Below are positions 19,406 to 31,511 of a DNA stretch of 64,000 nt, piece by piece. How positions within the stretch are numbered: the first letter of the stretch is position 1; each line of letters starts with the position of its first letter. This stretch comes from Bacillus sp. HSf4. GTDB lineage: Bacteria; Bacillota; Bacilli; Bacillales; Bacillaceae. The DNA is taken from NCBI RefSeq assembly GCF_029537375.1, contig NZ_CP120679.1:2592001-2656000 (forward strand), written 5' to 3'. Under the pieces are notes generated by a model. It ran no database searches. It was not told the DNA's origin and worked only from the letters and a program-made list of their open reading frames with translations. Both the position numbers and the translations under genes were made by a program.

Positions 19406-19655
19406 GATGCTCTCGATCACCTCCATTTCCAGTATGTCCAAAAACAGCGGAGGCAACATCATTTTGCCAATATTTTTAAACCGGAGTGTAAAAATTGCAC
19501 AGGCGGGTATACTTAAATTAGATTTGGCATTCGCCGGGTGTGAAATTCTTGATTTTTTAGGCCCGTCAATCTAGAGGTTTCAGCATTTTTCCTGTACAAT
19601 AGGTGTAAGGAAATGGTTAATGTAATCATAGATTGATACAGATAGGTTGATGCAT

Positions 19656-20609
19656 ATGTCAAATCAAAAAAAACGCCCCGCATACGGAGGGCAGGCTGTC
19701 GTCGAAGGCGTCATGTTTGGCGGCAGGCGCCATTATGTAACAGCGATCCGCAGAAAAGACCGGAGCATTGAATTTTTCAAGCTGCCGCGCAAAACGAACC
19801 AGATGCTTGACAGGTTAAAGAAAATCCCTTTTCTCAGAGGGATCATCGCCATTATCGAAGCAAGCGCAAACGGGACGCAGCATTTGAATTTCTCCAGTGA
19901 ACGTTATGACCGTGACCCCTCTTTAGATGAGCAATTGAAAGAGGAGAAGCCGTCGAAACTGACGATGATTTTCGGTCTTGCCGCAGTCGGTGTGCTTTCA
20001 TTTGTTTTCAGCAAGTTTGTTTTTACGCTTGTTCCCGTGTTTCTCGCGGAGCTCACCAGGCCGGTATTTCAGTCCGACGTCGCACAGATTGTGATCGAAA
20101 GCTTTTTCAAGCTGATCCTTCTCTTGGGCTATATATACGCGATATCGTGCACCCCTTTTATTAAAAGGGTTTTTCAATATCACGGAGCCGAACACAAGGT
20201 CATAAACTGTTACGAACAAAATCTGCCGATCACGGTTGAAAATGTTCAGCGCCAGTCAAGACTTCACTATAGATGCGGAAGCAGCTTCATTTTATTTACC
20301 GTGATCGTGGGCATGTTTGTTTACTTGCTTGTTCCTGCTGACCCTCTCTGGGTCCGTATTTTGAATAGAATCGCACTGATACCGGTTGTTCTCGGCATTT
20401 CCTTTGAAGTGCTGCAGCTGACCAACAAAGCGAGAAACATACCAGTGCTGAAAGTGCTGGGCTACCCGGGCCTTTGGCTGCAGCTTTTGACGACAAAAGA
20501 GCCGGCAAACGATCAGGTGGAAGTGGCAATCACAAGCTTTAACGAGCTTCTTCAGATGGAGACCAAAGCAGAGGACGAACAGAAGGAACCTTCTAATATC
20601 GTAATTTGA
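19656..20609 (+). CDS. yqhQ: DUF1385 membrane protein YqhQ
   Basis: Metal-dependent-enzyme-like DUF1385 family, 317 residues. The conserved N-terminus YGGQAVVEGVMFGG and the HGAEHKVINCYE and SRLHYRCGSSFI motifs provide His and Cys residues, and there are four hydrophobic helices. Molecular function is not established. Start chosen at the third possible initiator (ATG at 19656) by similarity and AGG spacing. Divergent from yqhR and followed by yqhP. Confidence 0.9.
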   Translation: MSNQKKRPAYGGQAVVEGVMFGGRRHYVTAIRRKDRSIEFFKLPRKTNQMLDRLKKIPFLRGIIAIIEASANGTQHLNFSSERYDRDPSLDEQLKEEKPSKLTMIFGLAAVGVLSFVFSKFVFTLVPVFLAELTRPVFQSDVAQIVIESFFKLILLLGYIYAISCTPFIKRVFQYHGAEHKVINCYEQNLPITVENVQRQSRLHYRCGSSFILFTVIVGMFVYLLVPADPLWVRILNRIALIPVVLGISFEVLQLTNKARNIPVLKVLGYPGLWLQLLTTKEPANDQVEVAITSFNELLQMETKAEDEQKEPSNIVI

Positions 20610-20649
20610 ATTTTAACGAATCGGTTAATTTTTTGGGAGGTGGACAATT

Positions 20650-21036
20650 ATGAAGCAACGCGTACATCCTGTCTCAGCTTTAATTATGGCGTTTGGAATT
20701 TTTGGCTTTGCCTATTTTGCCTTCACAAGTCCAGGCCAGCTGCTGCAATACCTGCTCGTGTTTGCTGCAGTCGGCGCGATCATCTACTTTGTGATCAGGC
20801 GTATTTCCAATCGTGCTATGGGCAGTGAAGGAGCCGCTTTTAAAAAGGCAGCCAAACAATCCAACAGGCGTTTTCAGGACCATAAAAAACGCTCCTCAAA
20901 AGGCCGTGTCAATCATCTTAGAAGCGTGCCTTCTATCAATAAATCAAAGCCTGTACTGGTCAAGAAAAAAAGCCAGACGCAGCTGACAGTGATTGAAGGC
21001 AAAAAAAGCAAAAAGAAAAACAGGGCTTTCTTTTAA
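20650..21036 (+). CDS. yqhP: Small membrane protein YqhP
   Basis: 128-residue protein with two N-terminal helices (ALIMAFGIFGFAYFAF; LLQYLLVFAAVGAIIYFVI) and a strongly basic, Lys/Ser-rich tail, of the SA1362/YqhP family. Function unknown. It has a clear GGGAGGTGG ribosome site. Its stop codon shares bases with that of the convergent yqhO, and its apparent terminator lies inside yqhO. Confidence 0.88.
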   Translation: MKQRVHPVSALIMAFGIFGFAYFAFTSPGQLLQYLLVFAAVGAIIYFVIRRISNRAMGSEGAAFKKAAKQSNRRFQDHKKRSSKGRVNHLRSVPSINKSKPVLVKKKSQTQLTVIEGKKSKKKNRAFF

Positions 21037-21908
21037 TACGTCCACTGTTTCAAAAATAATTCTGTTCGTTTTTTACCTAGCTCAATCAGAGCTAGTTTTT
21101 TTTCTGCTGAAAGCGCAAATTCAGTCGACAGCACTTCTTCCACGGGCAAAAAAATCACGTTCCGTTCATGCTTCGTGGAAATATGCCTGGCATCGTGCGC
21201 TTCCTTCATGGTTTCAAAAAGCGCCCCGAACAGCTCAAACGCATTATTGATCGTTTTCTTCGGCCTCTCTTTTTCATTGGGCATCAATGTGACGCCTAAA
21301 ACCGGGCGCTTTTTTTCAGCGGTAAACAGCCAAATCGGAAAATTGCTCAGCACCCCGCCGTCAACAACTGTACTAATGCCGGCCGAGGATTTCAGTTTAA
21401 CCGGTTCAAAAAAATAAGGGATGCTGCAGCTCATCCGCACCGCCCTCGCAACCGAAAAACGATCCGGATTCAAACCGTATCGATGAAGATCGTCAGGCAA
21501 CACAAGCATCTTACCGTTCGTCAAGTCGGAAGCGATCACCTTGAGCTTTCCCTTTTCAAAATCGCCGAACACGGAAATGCCTTTCTCTTTTAATTTCGCG
21601 GAAATCCAGTTTTCTAATTTATCTCCTTTATATAACCCTAACCGCCAATAAATCGAGACCCACTGCAGCAGCTTTAAAGGCAAAAACGAAAAACGCGGAT
21701 CAAGAAGATCGCCTTCATTTAGTTCCTCCAACATTCTGCGGATCTCTTGACTCGTATACCCGGCTGCAATAAACGATGCAATAATTGAGCCGGCGCTTGT
21801 TCCGGCCAGTCTCTTAAAACGGAAGCCCCGTTTTTCAAGCGTTTCATATGCCCCTGCCAGTGCGATGCCTTTCATTCCGCCGCCTGAAAAAACCCCGTCT
21901 ATGTACAT
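21033..21908 (-). CDS. yqhO: Patatin-like phospholipase family protein YqhO
   Basis: Predicted serine hydrolase of the patatin/NTE type. It has the oxyanion loop GGGMKG at 9-14, the nucleophile Ser38 in GTSAGS, and the catalytic Asp in VDGGVLSNFP around residue 187. The 291-residue length matches B. subtilis YqhO. Natural lipid substrate unknown. Its last codons overlap the yqhP stop. Confidence 0.93.
   Translation of the reverse strand: MYIDGVFSGGGMKGIALAGAYETLEKRGFRFKRLAGTSAGSIIASFIAAGYTSQEIRRMLEELNEGDLLDPRFSFLPLKLLQWVSIYWRLGLYKGDKLENWISAKLKEKGISVFGDFEKGKLKVIASDLTNGKMLVLPDDLHRYGLNPDRFSVARAVRMSCSIPYFFEPVKLKSSAGISTVVDGGVLSNFPIWLFTAEKKRPVLGVTLMPNEKERPKKTINNAFELFGALFETMKEAHDARHISTKHERNVIFLPVEEVLSTEFALSAEKKLALIELGKKRTELFLKQWTY
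21077..21103 (+). terminator. yqhP terminator inside the yqhO coding sequence
   Basis: CTAGCTC-AATCA-GAGCTAG followed directly by T8 on the plus strand, 40 bases after the yqhP stop. On the minus strand this stretch encodes the C-terminal region of YqhO. Confidence 0.8.
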
Positions 21909-21997
21909 GCCCTTCTCCCCCCTTAAAAGATGGCCCTAACACCATTTTAAGAAGGGATCGGTAAAAAAAGACCATAAGACAAGGAGGCCGGCAAATG

Positions 21998-22031
21998 AAA
22001 AAAGCCGCCGGTGATCCGGTCGGCTTTTTTT
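21998..22031 (-). terminator. Terminator of mntR, bidirectional
   Basis: AGCCGACCGG / CCGGCGGCT stem around GATCA with T7 on the minus strand and a matching T7 on the plus strand. Confidence 0.85.
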
Positions 22032-22458
22032 ACTGGTTTTCCTGTTCATTTCTTTTTTGAACGCTTCTCAAGTCGTCGATTCTTTTGCGGTCGTCTTCAA
22101 AGTATTGCACAAGATCTCCGACCCGATCGATGCTGTTCCAGCTTAAATGATGTTCAATGCCTTCGACATCATCATATATTTTCTCTTCGTCAACACCAAT
22201 GATTCGCAAAAACTGCTCCAATAATTCATGTCTGTATACTAAACGCTTGCCTATTTTTTTCCCTTTAGGCGTCAGCACAAGTCCGCGATACTTCTCATAA
22301 ATCAAATATTCGTCTTTATCGAGTTTTTGAACCATTTTTGTAACCGAGGAGGGATGGACGGCTAAAGCCTCTGCAATATCTGAGACTCTGGCATATCCTT
22401 TTTCTTCTATCAGCATATAAATTTGTTCTATGTAATCTTCCATACTCGGTGTTGTCAT
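22030..22458 (-). CDS. mntR: Manganese-dependent repressor MntR
   Basis: DtxR-family sensor that represses manganese uptake and activates manganese efflux genes when Mn(II) binds. All six binuclear-site ligands of B. subtilis MntR are present at the same numbers: Asp8, Glu11, His77, Glu99, Glu102 and His103. The winged helix includes [13 protein letters not shown]. The start at 22458 gives 142 residues, identical to B. subtilis; six extra upstream codons are unconserved. No SH3-like third domain, as expected for MntR. Confidence 0.97.
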   Translation of the reverse strand: MTTPSMEDYIEQIYMLIEEKGYARVSDIAEALAVHPSSVTKMVQKLDKDEYLIYEKYRGLVLTPKGKKIGKRLVYRHELLEQFLRIIGVDEEKIYDDVEGIEHHLSWNSIDRVGDLVQYFEDDRKRIDDLRSVQKRNEQENQ

Positions 22459-22549
22459 CAAATCCCTCCAAATCACACCTATTCAAATCATAACAAGTTT
22501 ACACTATGTGCATGTAAAAAACAAGCAATCAGATAACGTTTTCACAGAG

Positions 22550-23386
22550 TTATCTCTTATAGTTCCATTCATCTGTCACATATTTCGTCCGGGCAAGTTC
22601 CTCGACAAATTCGGTTTCTTCCCGTGAGAGTTCATAGGGCTCCAAATGGATGTTCAGCCCTTTTTCAAACCCTGTTTTAAACGCAGCGCTCGCTTCTTCA
22701 ATCGTCACCCGTTTGGCCGCGAGCTCATTAATGGCGACCGCCTTCTCCTTAAAGCTTCGCTGCATGCGCTCTCTGATGCGGTCGTTTTTGTAAATGAACA
22801 AATCAAACAGCTTGTCTTCATCAAGATCAAGGAGAATCGACCCGTGCTGAAGAATGACCCCTTTTTGTCTCGTCTGGGCGCTTCCGGCAACCTTTCTGCC
22901 CTCGACGACGAGCTCATACCAGGAAGGCGCGTCAAAACATACGGATGACCGCGGGCTTTTGAGGCTCTGCTTTTCTTTCTCTGTTCTCGGGATAGCGAAA
23001 TACGCGTCAAGCCCCAGCTCCCTGAATCCTTGAAGGATGCCCTCAGAAATAACCCTGTAGGCTTCCGTCACCGTCTTCGGCATTTCCGGATGTTCTTCAG
23101 AGACGATGACACTATATGTAAGCTCTTGATCGTGGAGAACACCCCTTCCTCCCGTCGGCCTTCTGACAAAACCTAAACCGTGTCTTTTGACGGCTTCGAG
23201 GTCGACTTCCTTTTCAATGTTTTGAAAATAGCCGACCGATAGCGTTGGCGGATTCCATCCGTAAAAGCGGATGGTCGGCGGAATTTTCTGCTCGCTGTGC
23301 CAATAAAGCAGCGCCTCGTCAAGTGCCATATTATAAGCGGGGTCTTGTCGCCCCGAATCGATAAAACACCAAGTTTCCTTTTCCAT
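22550..23386 (-). CDS. lipM: Octanoyltransferase LipM
   Basis: Transfers octanoate from acyl carrier protein to GcvH, the first committed step of lipoate assembly in Bacillus. The 278 residues have the conserved [20 protein letters not shown] and the acyl-enzyme nucleophile Cys150 in [15 protein letters not shown], then [11 protein letters not shown]. The start at 23386 matches the B. subtilis length. The octanoyl acceptor GcvH belongs to the same glycine cleavage system as the gcv genes at 27.4-31.4 kb. Confidence 0.96.
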   Translation of the reverse strand: MEKETWCFIDSGRQDPAYNMALDEALLYWHSEQKIPPTIRFYGWNPPTLSVGYFQNIEKEVDLEAVKRHGLGFVRRPTGGRGVLHDQELTYSVIVSEEHPEMPKTVTEAYRVISEGILQGFRELGLDAYFAIPRTEKEKQSLKSPRSSVCFDAPSWYELVVEGRKVAGSAQTRQKGVILQHGSILLDLDEDKLFDLFIYKNDRIRERMQRSFKEKAVAINELAAKRVTIEEASAAFKTGFEKGLNIHLEPYELSREETEFVEELARTKYVTDEWNYKR

Positions 23387-23467
23387 CAACACATACCCTC
23401 TTTTTCTTTGGTATAAAATAAGTCTACCATTCCCTTTGAAAATTGAAAATAAATTCAGCTTAATCAG

Positions 23468-23496
23468 ATGACAGATTTCTGTGCCTTTACTATAAT
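23468..23496 (+). promoter_or_regulatory. SigA promoter of yqhL
   Basis: ATGACA, 17 bases, then a perfect TATAAT, ending 65 bases before the yqhL start codon. Confidence 0.75.
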
Positions 23497-23561
23497 AGTA
23501 GTTGTCTTACATATCGAAAAATCCCGCTTACAGGGATGATGGAAAAAGGAGTCGGATCAGA

Positions 23562-23948
23562 TTGTCTACCAGCAGTATTATCATTCTCATCATTTGCGCC
23601 GCGCTCATTGTCTATGCGGTCGTTTCATACATCTATCAGCAGCGGATTATGAAAACCTTGACAGAAGAAGAATTCAGGGCCGGTTACCGGAAGGCGCAGC
23701 TCATTGATGTGCGTGAACCGAACGAATATGAAGGCGGTCACATTTTAGGGGCACGAAACATACCGCTCTCACAGATGAAACAGCGAAAAGCTGAAATCCG
23801 CCCTGACAAACCCGTTTATCTATACTGCCAAAACAATGTCAGAAGCGGGCGCGCCGCACAGATGCTGCGCAAGCACGGCTGTCAGGAAATCTACAACCTG
23901 AAGGGCGGCTTCAAAAAGTGGAGCGGAAAAATTAAAGCAAAAAAATAA
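23562..23948 (+). CDS. yqhL: Membrane-anchored rhodanese-like protein YqhL
   Basis: Single-domain rhodanese with an N-terminal membrane anchor (SIIILIICAALIVYAVVSYI). The catalytic loop is CQNNVRSGRA with Cys89, preceded by LIDVREPNEYEGGHI. Predicted sulfurtransferase or redox-related role; partner unknown. TTG at 23562 follows AAAGGAG and gives 128 residues, and an upstream in-frame ATG at 23502 is unlikely because it lies almost at the predicted transcription start. Confidence 0.88.
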   Translation: MSTSSIIILIICAALIVYAVVSYIYQQRIMKTLTEEEFRAGYRKAQLIDVREPNEYEGGHILGARNIPLSQMKQRKAEIRPDKPVYLYCQNNVRSGRAAQMLRKHGCQEIYNLKGGFKKWSGKIKAKK

Positions 23949-23982
23949 TGAAGCGAGCTGTCCCTTTAGACAGCAGACTGCA

Positions 23983-24016
23983 CAAAATCCTAAAGCTTAA
24001 ACGTTTTAGGATTTTG
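23983..24016 (+). terminator. Hairpin after yqhL
   Basis: Perfect 12-bp inverted repeat CAAAATCCTAAA / TTTAGGATTTTG, followed by a loose T-rich stretch (TTATGTTTATT). Probable terminator; the T tract is weak. Confidence 0.5.
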
Positions 24017-24077
24017 TTATGTTTATTCACCCGGCTTGGCCCTTTTAAAATACCGGGAACACAGCTTTTTTACGCAG

Positions 24078-24107
24078 AGAAAAAGCCGGCGCAACCGCCG
24101 GCTTCTG
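24078..24107 (-). terminator. Terminator of the opuA operon
   Basis: Minus-strand AAGCCGGCG / CGCCGGCTT stem with a 4-base loop and T5, just after the opuAC stop. Confidence 0.85.
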
Positions 24108-24109
24108 CA

Positions 24110-25845
<1,736 letters not shown>

Positions 25846-25846
25846 C

Positions 25847-27103
25847 TTATCTCACCTCCTGGATGACAGCTTCTGTTTCTTCAGCTGCTTGATGATCTGC
25901 GTTGATATATTGGTCATTACCGGCGAGGGCCCCGATCAGAGCGCCTTTAACGATAATGCCTTTCATCCGCTCATTTTCATCGACAACAGCGATTGGAATG
26001 CTGGCGTCTGAAACCATTTCAAAAATGTCAGTGAGGACGACATCATGTTGAACCGTCCTTATGTCTTTTGAAATGACCGTTTCCAGAGGCTGGCCTTTTT
26101 CAGCCGCTTTCTTGGCAGTCTCCGCATCAATTGTGCCAAGGAGCCTGCTGTGCTTATCAACCGCGTAAATGGATGAAATCCCCAGGTTTTTCATCAGCGT
26201 CAATGCAACACGGGGACCTTTATCAACGGGCACGGTTTCCGCGCGCTTCATAATGTGGCCGGCCGTCAGCACTTTGGATAAATCAACATCCTCAACGAAT
26301 TTTTCAACATATTCGTTCGATGGATTCATCAGGATTTCTTCCGGCGTGCCGATTTGCACGATGTTCCCGTCCTTCATCAGCGCGATGCGGTCGCCGATTC
26401 GCAATGCTTCATCGAGATCGTGCGTGATGAAAATAATCGTTTTACCTACAGATTCATGCAAATCCAAGAGTTCATCCTGCATATCTTTGCGGATCAGCGG
26501 ATCAAGAGCGCTGAATGCTTCATCCATCAGCAGAATATCGGGATCATTCGTTAATGCGCGGGCAAGTCCGACGCGCTGCTGCATCCCGCCGCTCAGCTGA
26601 TCCGGATATTGGTGTTCATATCCTTCAAGACCGACAAGCTGTAATGATTCAAGCGCTTTTGCCTGGCGTTTCGCTTTGTCTACCCCCTGAAGCTCCAAAC
26701 CATACTCCGTATTTTCCAGAATGGTTCTGTGCGGAAAGAGGGCGAATTTTTGGAAGACCATGCTGATTTTTTTCCGGCGGACTTCCCGAAGCTGGTCTTT
26801 GGACATATTTGTTATCATGTCACCATCTATGTACACATTTCCGGCAGTCGGTTCAATTAGGCGGTTTAACATCCGCACCAAAGTTGATTTACCGCTCCCT
26901 GATAGACCCATGATGACAAATATCTCACCATCGTACACGCTGAAATCTGCTTGGTTCACACCAACGGTTGCCCCGGTTTCTTTTAAGATTTCTTTTTTGC
27001 TTTTGCCGGCGGCAAGCAGCTGCAGCGCTTTTTTTGTCTGTTTTCCGAAAACCTTTGATACTTTTTCGACTTTTATTTTAATCGGTTTATCATCTAAATT
27101 CAT
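25847..27103 (-). CDS. opuAA: Glycine betaine ABC transporter ATPase OpuAA
   Basis: ATP-binding subunit, 418 residues, equal to B. subtilis. Walker A GLSGSGKST is at 66-74, followed by signature LSGGMQQR and Walker B LLMDEAFSALD. Two C-terminal CBS domains (about 275-395) act in related OpuA proteins as ionic-strength or c-di-AMP sensors. The N-terminal GKSKKEILKETGATVGVN insertion is characteristic. First gene of opuAA-AB-AC. Confidence 0.96.
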   Translation of the reverse strand: MNLDDKPIKIKVEKVSKVFGKQTKKALQLLAAGKSKKEILKETGATVGVNQADFSVYDGEIFVIMGLSGSGKSTLVRMLNRLIEPTAGNVYIDGDMITNMSKDQLREVRRKKISMVFQKFALFPHRTILENTEYGLELQGVDKAKRQAKALESLQLVGLEGYEHQYPDQLSGGMQQRVGLARALTNDPDILLMDEAFSALDPLIRKDMQDELLDLHESVGKTIIFITHDLDEALRIGDRIALMKDGNIVQIGTPEEILMNPSNEYVEKFVEDVDLSKVLTAGHIMKRAETVPVDKGPRVALTLMKNLGISSIYAVDKHSRLLGTIDAETAKKAAEKGQPLETVISKDIRTVQHDVVLTDIFEMVSDASIPIAVVDENERMKGIIVKGALIGALAGNDQYINADHQAAEETEAVIQEVR

Positions 27104-27263
27104 ATTTCTCCTCCCGTTCTAAGCAATCTTATATACCGTAACACTTATGTAACATATCAGACAAACGGCATATTCTCTTTAATTTTGTATCATACCTTCA
27201 TATATCTCGCTGTCCCCCTGTAACCTTGCGAATGCTTCTAAATGCTCCGGTATCCTCTTTTAT

Positions 27264-27288
27264 TAAGGTAAATTAAACCATTACCTTA
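27264..27288. promoter_or_regulatory. Palindrome upstream of opuAA
   Basis: TAAGGTAA-N9-TTACCTTA is a perfect 8-bp inverted repeat in the roughly 310-base AT-rich gap (27104-27413) upstream of opuAA. No convincing SigA promoter was found around it. It looks like an operator for a dimeric regulator; the regulator is unknown. Confidence 0.4.
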
Positions 27289-27413
27289 TGAAAAACCCTT
27301 GAAACTATCACGTTTTTAAAGATAATTATCATTTTTCATTTTAATTTACTCGTTTTTACTATTCCAGAAAGGTAAAATCCTGTTGGACCGCTATAGAATC
27401 CGCTTACAAATAT

Positions 27414-27446
27414 AAAAAAAGCGGCGAGATCAACTCGCCGCTTTTT
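27414..27446 (-). terminator. Terminator of the gcv operon
   Basis: Minus-strand AAAAAGCGGCGAG / CTCGCCGCTTTTT stem with T7, immediately after gcvPB. Confidence 0.9.
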
Positions 27447-27448
27447 GG

Positions 27449-28909
27449 TCAGTTCTTTTGAAAGCGAAGCACGGGCTGGCGTGCCGCTTTTGTCTCGTCC
27501 ATTCGCTTAACAACGGTTTTGTGGGGGGCTTCCTGAACGATTTCAGGGTTTTCCTCCGCTTCTGTTGCAATCTGGATCATCGTTTCGATAAACGCATCGA
27601 GCGTTTCTTTTGACTCCGTTTCCGTCGGCTCAATCATGATGCATTCTTCAACATTGAGCGGAAAGTATATGGTCGGCGGATGGAAGCCGAAATCCAAGAG
27701 GCGCTTGGCGATATCAAGCGTTCTGACACCGAGCTTTTTCTGACGTCTGCCTGACAGCACAAATTCGTGTTTGCAGTGGCGGTCAAACGGGAGATCGTAA
27801 TGTGATGCAAGCTTTCTCATCATATAGTTCGCATTCAACACCGCATTTTCCGTGACCTCTTTCAGCCCGTCGGGACCCATGGAACGAATATACGTATAGG
27901 CTCTCAGATTAATGCCGAAATTTCCGTAGTACGGCTTGACTCTGCCGATTGACTGCGGGCGGTCATAGTCAAATGTATAACGGCCGTCCTTTTTGACTAA
28001 AACAGGCTTCGGCAGATAAGGAATCAGCTCTTTTTTAACGCCTACCGGTCCTGAGCCCGGTCCTCCTCCTCCGTGGGGGCCTGTAAAGGTTTTATGGAGG
28101 TTTAAATGCACGACGTCAAATCCCATGTCGCCGGGCCTTGCTTTGCTGAGCACGGCGTTTAAGTTGGCACCGTCATAATACAGCTTCCCTCCGGCTTGGT
28201 GAACGATTTCAGCCATCTCTAAAATATGTTCCTCAAAAAGGCCGAGTGTGTTCGGATTGGTCAACATCAATGCTGCCGTCTCTTCGTTTACAACCCGCTT
28301 TAAATCGTCAAGATCGACAAGCCCGTCGGCGTTTGATTTGACCGTAACCGTTTCAAAGCCGGCAACCGTTGCCGATGCAGGATTTGTGCCGTGGGCCGAG
28401 TCGGGTACGATGACCTTTGTCCTTTTATGATCGCCGTTTGCCTCATGAAAAGCGCGGATCATCATCAGCCCCGTCCACTCTCCGTGTGCGCCGGCCGCCG
28501 GCTGCAGTGTGACTTCGTCCATGCCTGTAATCTCTTCCAAATGCCCGCTCAAATCGTAGAGCAGCTCGAGCGCCCCCTGGACGGTCCGTTCATCCTGAAG
28601 CGGATGGATCGAAGAAAAACCGGGAATTCTCGCGATTTTTTCGTTCAGCTTCGGATTGTACTTCATCGTGCAGGAACCGAGCGGGTAAAAGCCCGAATCC
28701 ACGCCGTGGTTGCGCTTTGATAAAGCGGTGTAATGGCGCATAATATCAAGCTCAGACACTTCCGGAAGCTCGGCCGGCTCTTCTCTGAGATAGGCATCAT
28801 CAAGGAGGTCTGATACATCTGTTTCAGGGACGTCCAGCTCAGGCAGGCTATAGCCGATCCGGCCTTCTTTTGACACTTCAAAAATAAGCGATTGATCGTG
28901 ATTATTCAT
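27449..28909 (-). CDS. gcvPB: Glycine dehydrogenase (P protein) subunit 2
   Basis: PLP-dependent decarboxylase of the glycine cleavage system; this subunit carries the cofactor Lys in [17 protein letters not shown]. The 486 residues match B. subtilis GcvPB. Pairs with GcvPA, whose stop it overlaps by 8 bases. The products are CO2 and an aminomethyl group placed on lipoyl-GcvH (gcvH lies elsewhere). Confidence 0.97.
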   Translation of the reverse strand: MNNHDQSLIFEVSKEGRIGYSLPELDVPETDVSDLLDDAYLREEPAELPEVSELDIMRHYTALSKRNHGVDSGFYPLGSCTMKYNPKLNEKIARIPGFSSIHPLQDERTVQGALELLYDLSGHLEEITGMDEVTLQPAAGAHGEWTGLMMIRAFHEANGDHKRTKVIVPDSAHGTNPASATVAGFETVTVKSNADGLVDLDDLKRVVNEETAALMLTNPNTLGLFEEHILEMAEIVHQAGGKLYYDGANLNAVLSKARPGDMGFDVVHLNLHKTFTGPHGGGGPGSGPVGVKKELIPYLPKPVLVKKDGRYTFDYDRPQSIGRVKPYYGNFGINLRAYTYIRSMGPDGLKEVTENAVLNANYMMRKLASHYDLPFDRHCKHEFVLSGRRQKKLGVRTLDIAKRLLDFGFHPPTIYFPLNVEECIMIEPTETESKETLDAFIETMIQIATEAEENPEIVQEAPHKTVVKRMDETKAARQPVLRFQKN

Positions 28910-30248
28910 GGCGATCCCCCAATTCGTTCATGAGTGTATCGATTTCTTCTTTCGTTCTGAGCTCTGTGACGGCAATCAGCATGTGCTGCTTTAAATCCGG
29001 GTATGCAGCGCCGAGATCGAAGCCTCCGATGATCTCTTTTTCAAGCAGGCGTTCATTCGCTTCTGAGACGGGCTCATTCAGCCTGATGACAAACTCGTTA
29101 AACATCGGCCCTTCAAATGCGACTGTAAGTCCCGCCCGTTTGGCAGCTTCTTTGGCGTACGCCGCTTTTTGCATGTTCTGCCAGGCGATTTCCCTGACAC
29201 CCTGTTTGCCGAGCGCCGTCATGGCGACGGAAGCGGCAAGCGCGTTGAGCGCCTGGTTGGAGCAGATATTCGATGTCGCTTTATCGCGCCTGATATGCTG
29301 CTCTCTCGCCTGAAGGGTTAAAACGAAGCCTCGCTTGCCGTTTTCATCTTCCGTCTGGCCGACAAGACGGCCCGGAACCTTTCTCATCAGCTTTTTCGTG
29401 ACAGCGAAAAAGCCGCAGTGCGGTCCTCCGAAAGCGGCCGGAATCCCGAATGGCTGGGCATCCCCGACGACGATGTCGGCACCGAATGCTCCGGGCGGCG
29501 TTAAAAGCCCGAGAGCGAGCGGATTGGCGGAGACAATAAACATGCATTTTCCTTTGTGGGCGATCGGCTCAATGTCTTTTAACGGTTCAATCCGGCCGAA
29601 AAAGTTTGGATACTGCACGACCACGGCAGCGGTTTCTTCACAAACTGCAGCATCAAGGGCTTCAAGATCTGCCATGCCATTTTTCGCAGGCACTTCAAGC
29701 ACATCGATGTACTGTCCTTTTGCATATGTCTTTAAAACGTCGCGCGATTCGGGGTGAACGGTTTCGGAAACGACGATCTTTTTCTTTTTCGTATGCCCTG
29801 AAGCCAGCATCGCGGCTTCCGCCAATGCTGTTCCTCCGTCATACATCGATGAATTGCTGATATCCATTCCGGTCAATTCGCAGATCATCGTCTGAAACTC
29901 GAAAATCGCCTGAAGCTCCCCTTGAGAAATCTCCGGCTGATACGGTGTATAAGCCGTATAAAATTCAGACCGGGAAATCACATGGTCGACAATCACCGGC
30001 TGGTAATGATCGTAGACGCCGGCGCCCAAAAATGAAGCGTATGCGCCTGTGTCTTTATTTTTGGCCGCGAGCTTGACGAGTTCTTTCGTCAGCTCTGTTT
30101 CGGACTTCGCCCTTTTGATTTGATATTCGCCTTTAAATCTGACGCTTTCCGGAATGTCAGAGAATAAATCGTCGATCTTTTCGACTCCAATGGCTTCGAG
30201 CATCTCTTTTTTATCCTGATCTGTCGCTGGAAGGTAGCGGTGCTTCAT
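28902..30248 (-). CDS. gcvPA: Glycine dehydrogenase (P protein) subunit 1
   Basis: Partner of GcvPB in the two-subunit P protein. It begins [20 protein letters not shown], typical of the family, with [20 protein letters not shown] and [17 protein letters not shown]. 448 residues as usual. Lies 30 bases after gcvT and overlaps gcvPB. Confidence 0.97.
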   Translation of the reverse strand: MKHRYLPATDQDKKEMLEAIGVEKIDDLFSDIPESVRFKGEYQIKRAKSETELTKELVKLAAKNKDTGAYASFLGAGVYDHYQPVIVDHVISRSEFYTAYTPYQPEISQGELQAIFEFQTMICELTGMDISNSSMYDGGTALAEAAMLASGHTKKKKIVVSETVHPESRDVLKTYAKGQYIDVLEVPAKNGMADLEALDAAVCEETAAVVVQYPNFFGRIEPLKDIEPIAHKGKCMFIVSANPLALGLLTPPGAFGADIVVGDAQPFGIPAAFGGPHCGFFAVTKKLMRKVPGRLVGQTEDENGKRGFVLTLQAREQHIRRDKATSNICSNQALNALAASVAMTALGKQGVREIAWQNMQKAAYAKEAAKRAGLTVAFEGPMFNEFVIRLNEPVSEANERLLEKEIIGGFDLGAAYPDLKQHMLIAVTELRTKEEIDTLMNELGDRHE

Positions 30249-30278
30249 CTTCAGTCTCCTTTCATGATCATGGCAAAC

Positions 30279-31373
30279 TTATGGCTGCCGTTTATAAAAG
30301 GGGGTTTTGACAACTTTTGCTTTCAGCCGCTTTTTTCTGATTTCCACTTCGACTTCGGTGCCGATTGCGGCGGCTTCTTTTTTCAGCAAGGCGAGACCGA
30401 CGTTTTTTTTCAAAGTCGGCGACTGTGTTCCCGTTGTCACTTCACCGGCTTTTTCACCCTGGTAATAAACGGCGTATCCGTGTCTCGGAATCCCTTTATC
30501 AATCATTTCAAGACCGACGAGCTTTCTGTCCGGCCCGTTTTCTTTCTGGGCTGCCAAAGCGGATTTTCCGAAGAAATCAGCTTCTTTATTCGTTTTGACG
30601 GCAAAGCCGATCCCCGCTTCAACCGGAGTGATCTCTTTTGTAAGCTCCTGTCCGTATAATGGCAGCTTCGCTTCAAAGCGGAGGGTGTCTCTCGCGCCGA
30701 GGCCGCACGGCACAAGTCCCTCTTCCTTGCCCTTTTCTAAAAGAAGCTGCCAAATGTATGCGGCATCCTCATCTCGGCAGTAGATTTCAAAACCGTCCTC
30801 ACCTGTATAGCCCGTTCTGGAGACAAGCGCCCGCACGGTGCCGATCGCTGTTTCATCACGGAAGGTAAACGGCGTTAACGCGGAGAGGTCAATGTCTGTT
30901 ACTTGTTTTAAAATTCGTTCGGCTTTCGGTCCTTGAAGGGCAAGCAAAGATATATCGTCAGACAGATTGTTGATCACAACATCGCCTTCGGCATGCCTGT
31001 TCATCCAATCGATATCCTTGTCGATATTAGCCGCATTGATCACCAATAGATAGCGATTGGGTCCTTTTTGATAAACCAAGAGATCGTCAATCGTTCCGCC
31101 GTCTTCATAGCACATGGCCGTATATTGCGCCCCGCCTTCAGTCAGTGCGGAAACATCATTGGTCAAAAGCCTTTGCAAAAACGGAAGGCTGCCGGTTCCT
31201 GAGACTTCGACTTCCCCCATATGTGAAACATCAAACAGCCCCGCATTCGTCCTCACCGCTTCATGCTCTTCTTTAATCGATGAAAACTGAACAGGCAGCT
31301 CCCAGCCGCCAAAGTCAATCGTTTTCCCGCCATACTCCTTATAAAGATCAAATAAAGGCGTTCGTTTAAGCAT
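30279..31373 (-). CDS. gcvT: Aminomethyltransferase (T protein) GcvT
   Basis: Releases ammonia from the aminomethyl-lipoyl group and transfers the carbon to tetrahydrofolate, giving 5,10-methylene-THF (the FolD substrate). 364 residues. Seen: [46 protein letters not shown] and [20 protein letters not shown]. Start preceded by GAAGGGGGAAGCAGA. First gene behind the glycine riboswitch. Confidence 0.97.
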   Translation of the reverse strand: MLKRTPLFDLYKEYGGKTIDFGGWELPVQFSSIKEEHEAVRTNAGLFDVSHMGEVEVSGTGSLPFLQRLLTNDVSALTEGGAQYTAMCYEDGGTIDDLLVYQKGPNRYLLVINAANIDKDIDWMNRHAEGDVVINNLSDDISLLALQGPKAERILKQVTDIDLSALTPFTFRDETAIGTVRALVSRTGYTGEDGFEIYCRDEDAAYIWQLLLEKGKEEGLVPCGLGARDTLRFEAKLPLYGQELTKEITPVEAGIGFAVKTNKEADFFGKSALAAQKENGPDRKLVGLEMIDKGIPRHGYAVYYQGEKAGEVTTGTQSPTLKKNVGLALLKKEAAAIGTEVEVEIRKKRLKAKVVKTPFYKRQP

Positions 31374-31464
31374 TCTGCTTCCCCCTTCGATTTCAATCTA
31401 AACCAAGTTTGCCAATCATCAGAAAACGCGAAAGATTCCGTCATCAAATCCCGTTTGACGGCAC

Positions 31465-31511
31465 AAAAAAGGACAGAGAACCCCCTTAGTCAGTTCGGAG
31501 GTTCTCTGTCC
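31465..31511 (-). terminator. Riboswitch expression-platform terminator
   Basis: GGACAGAGAACC / GGTTCTCTGTCC stem (extended by CTCC/GGGG pairs) and a T6 run on the minus strand, 92 bases upstream of gcvT. Confidence 0.9.

Noticed and set aside
27320-27340. Fur-like GATAATTATC palindrome upstream of opuAA
   Set aside because: Only the core matches; the flanks depart from the 7-1-7 motif and OpuA has no iron link.
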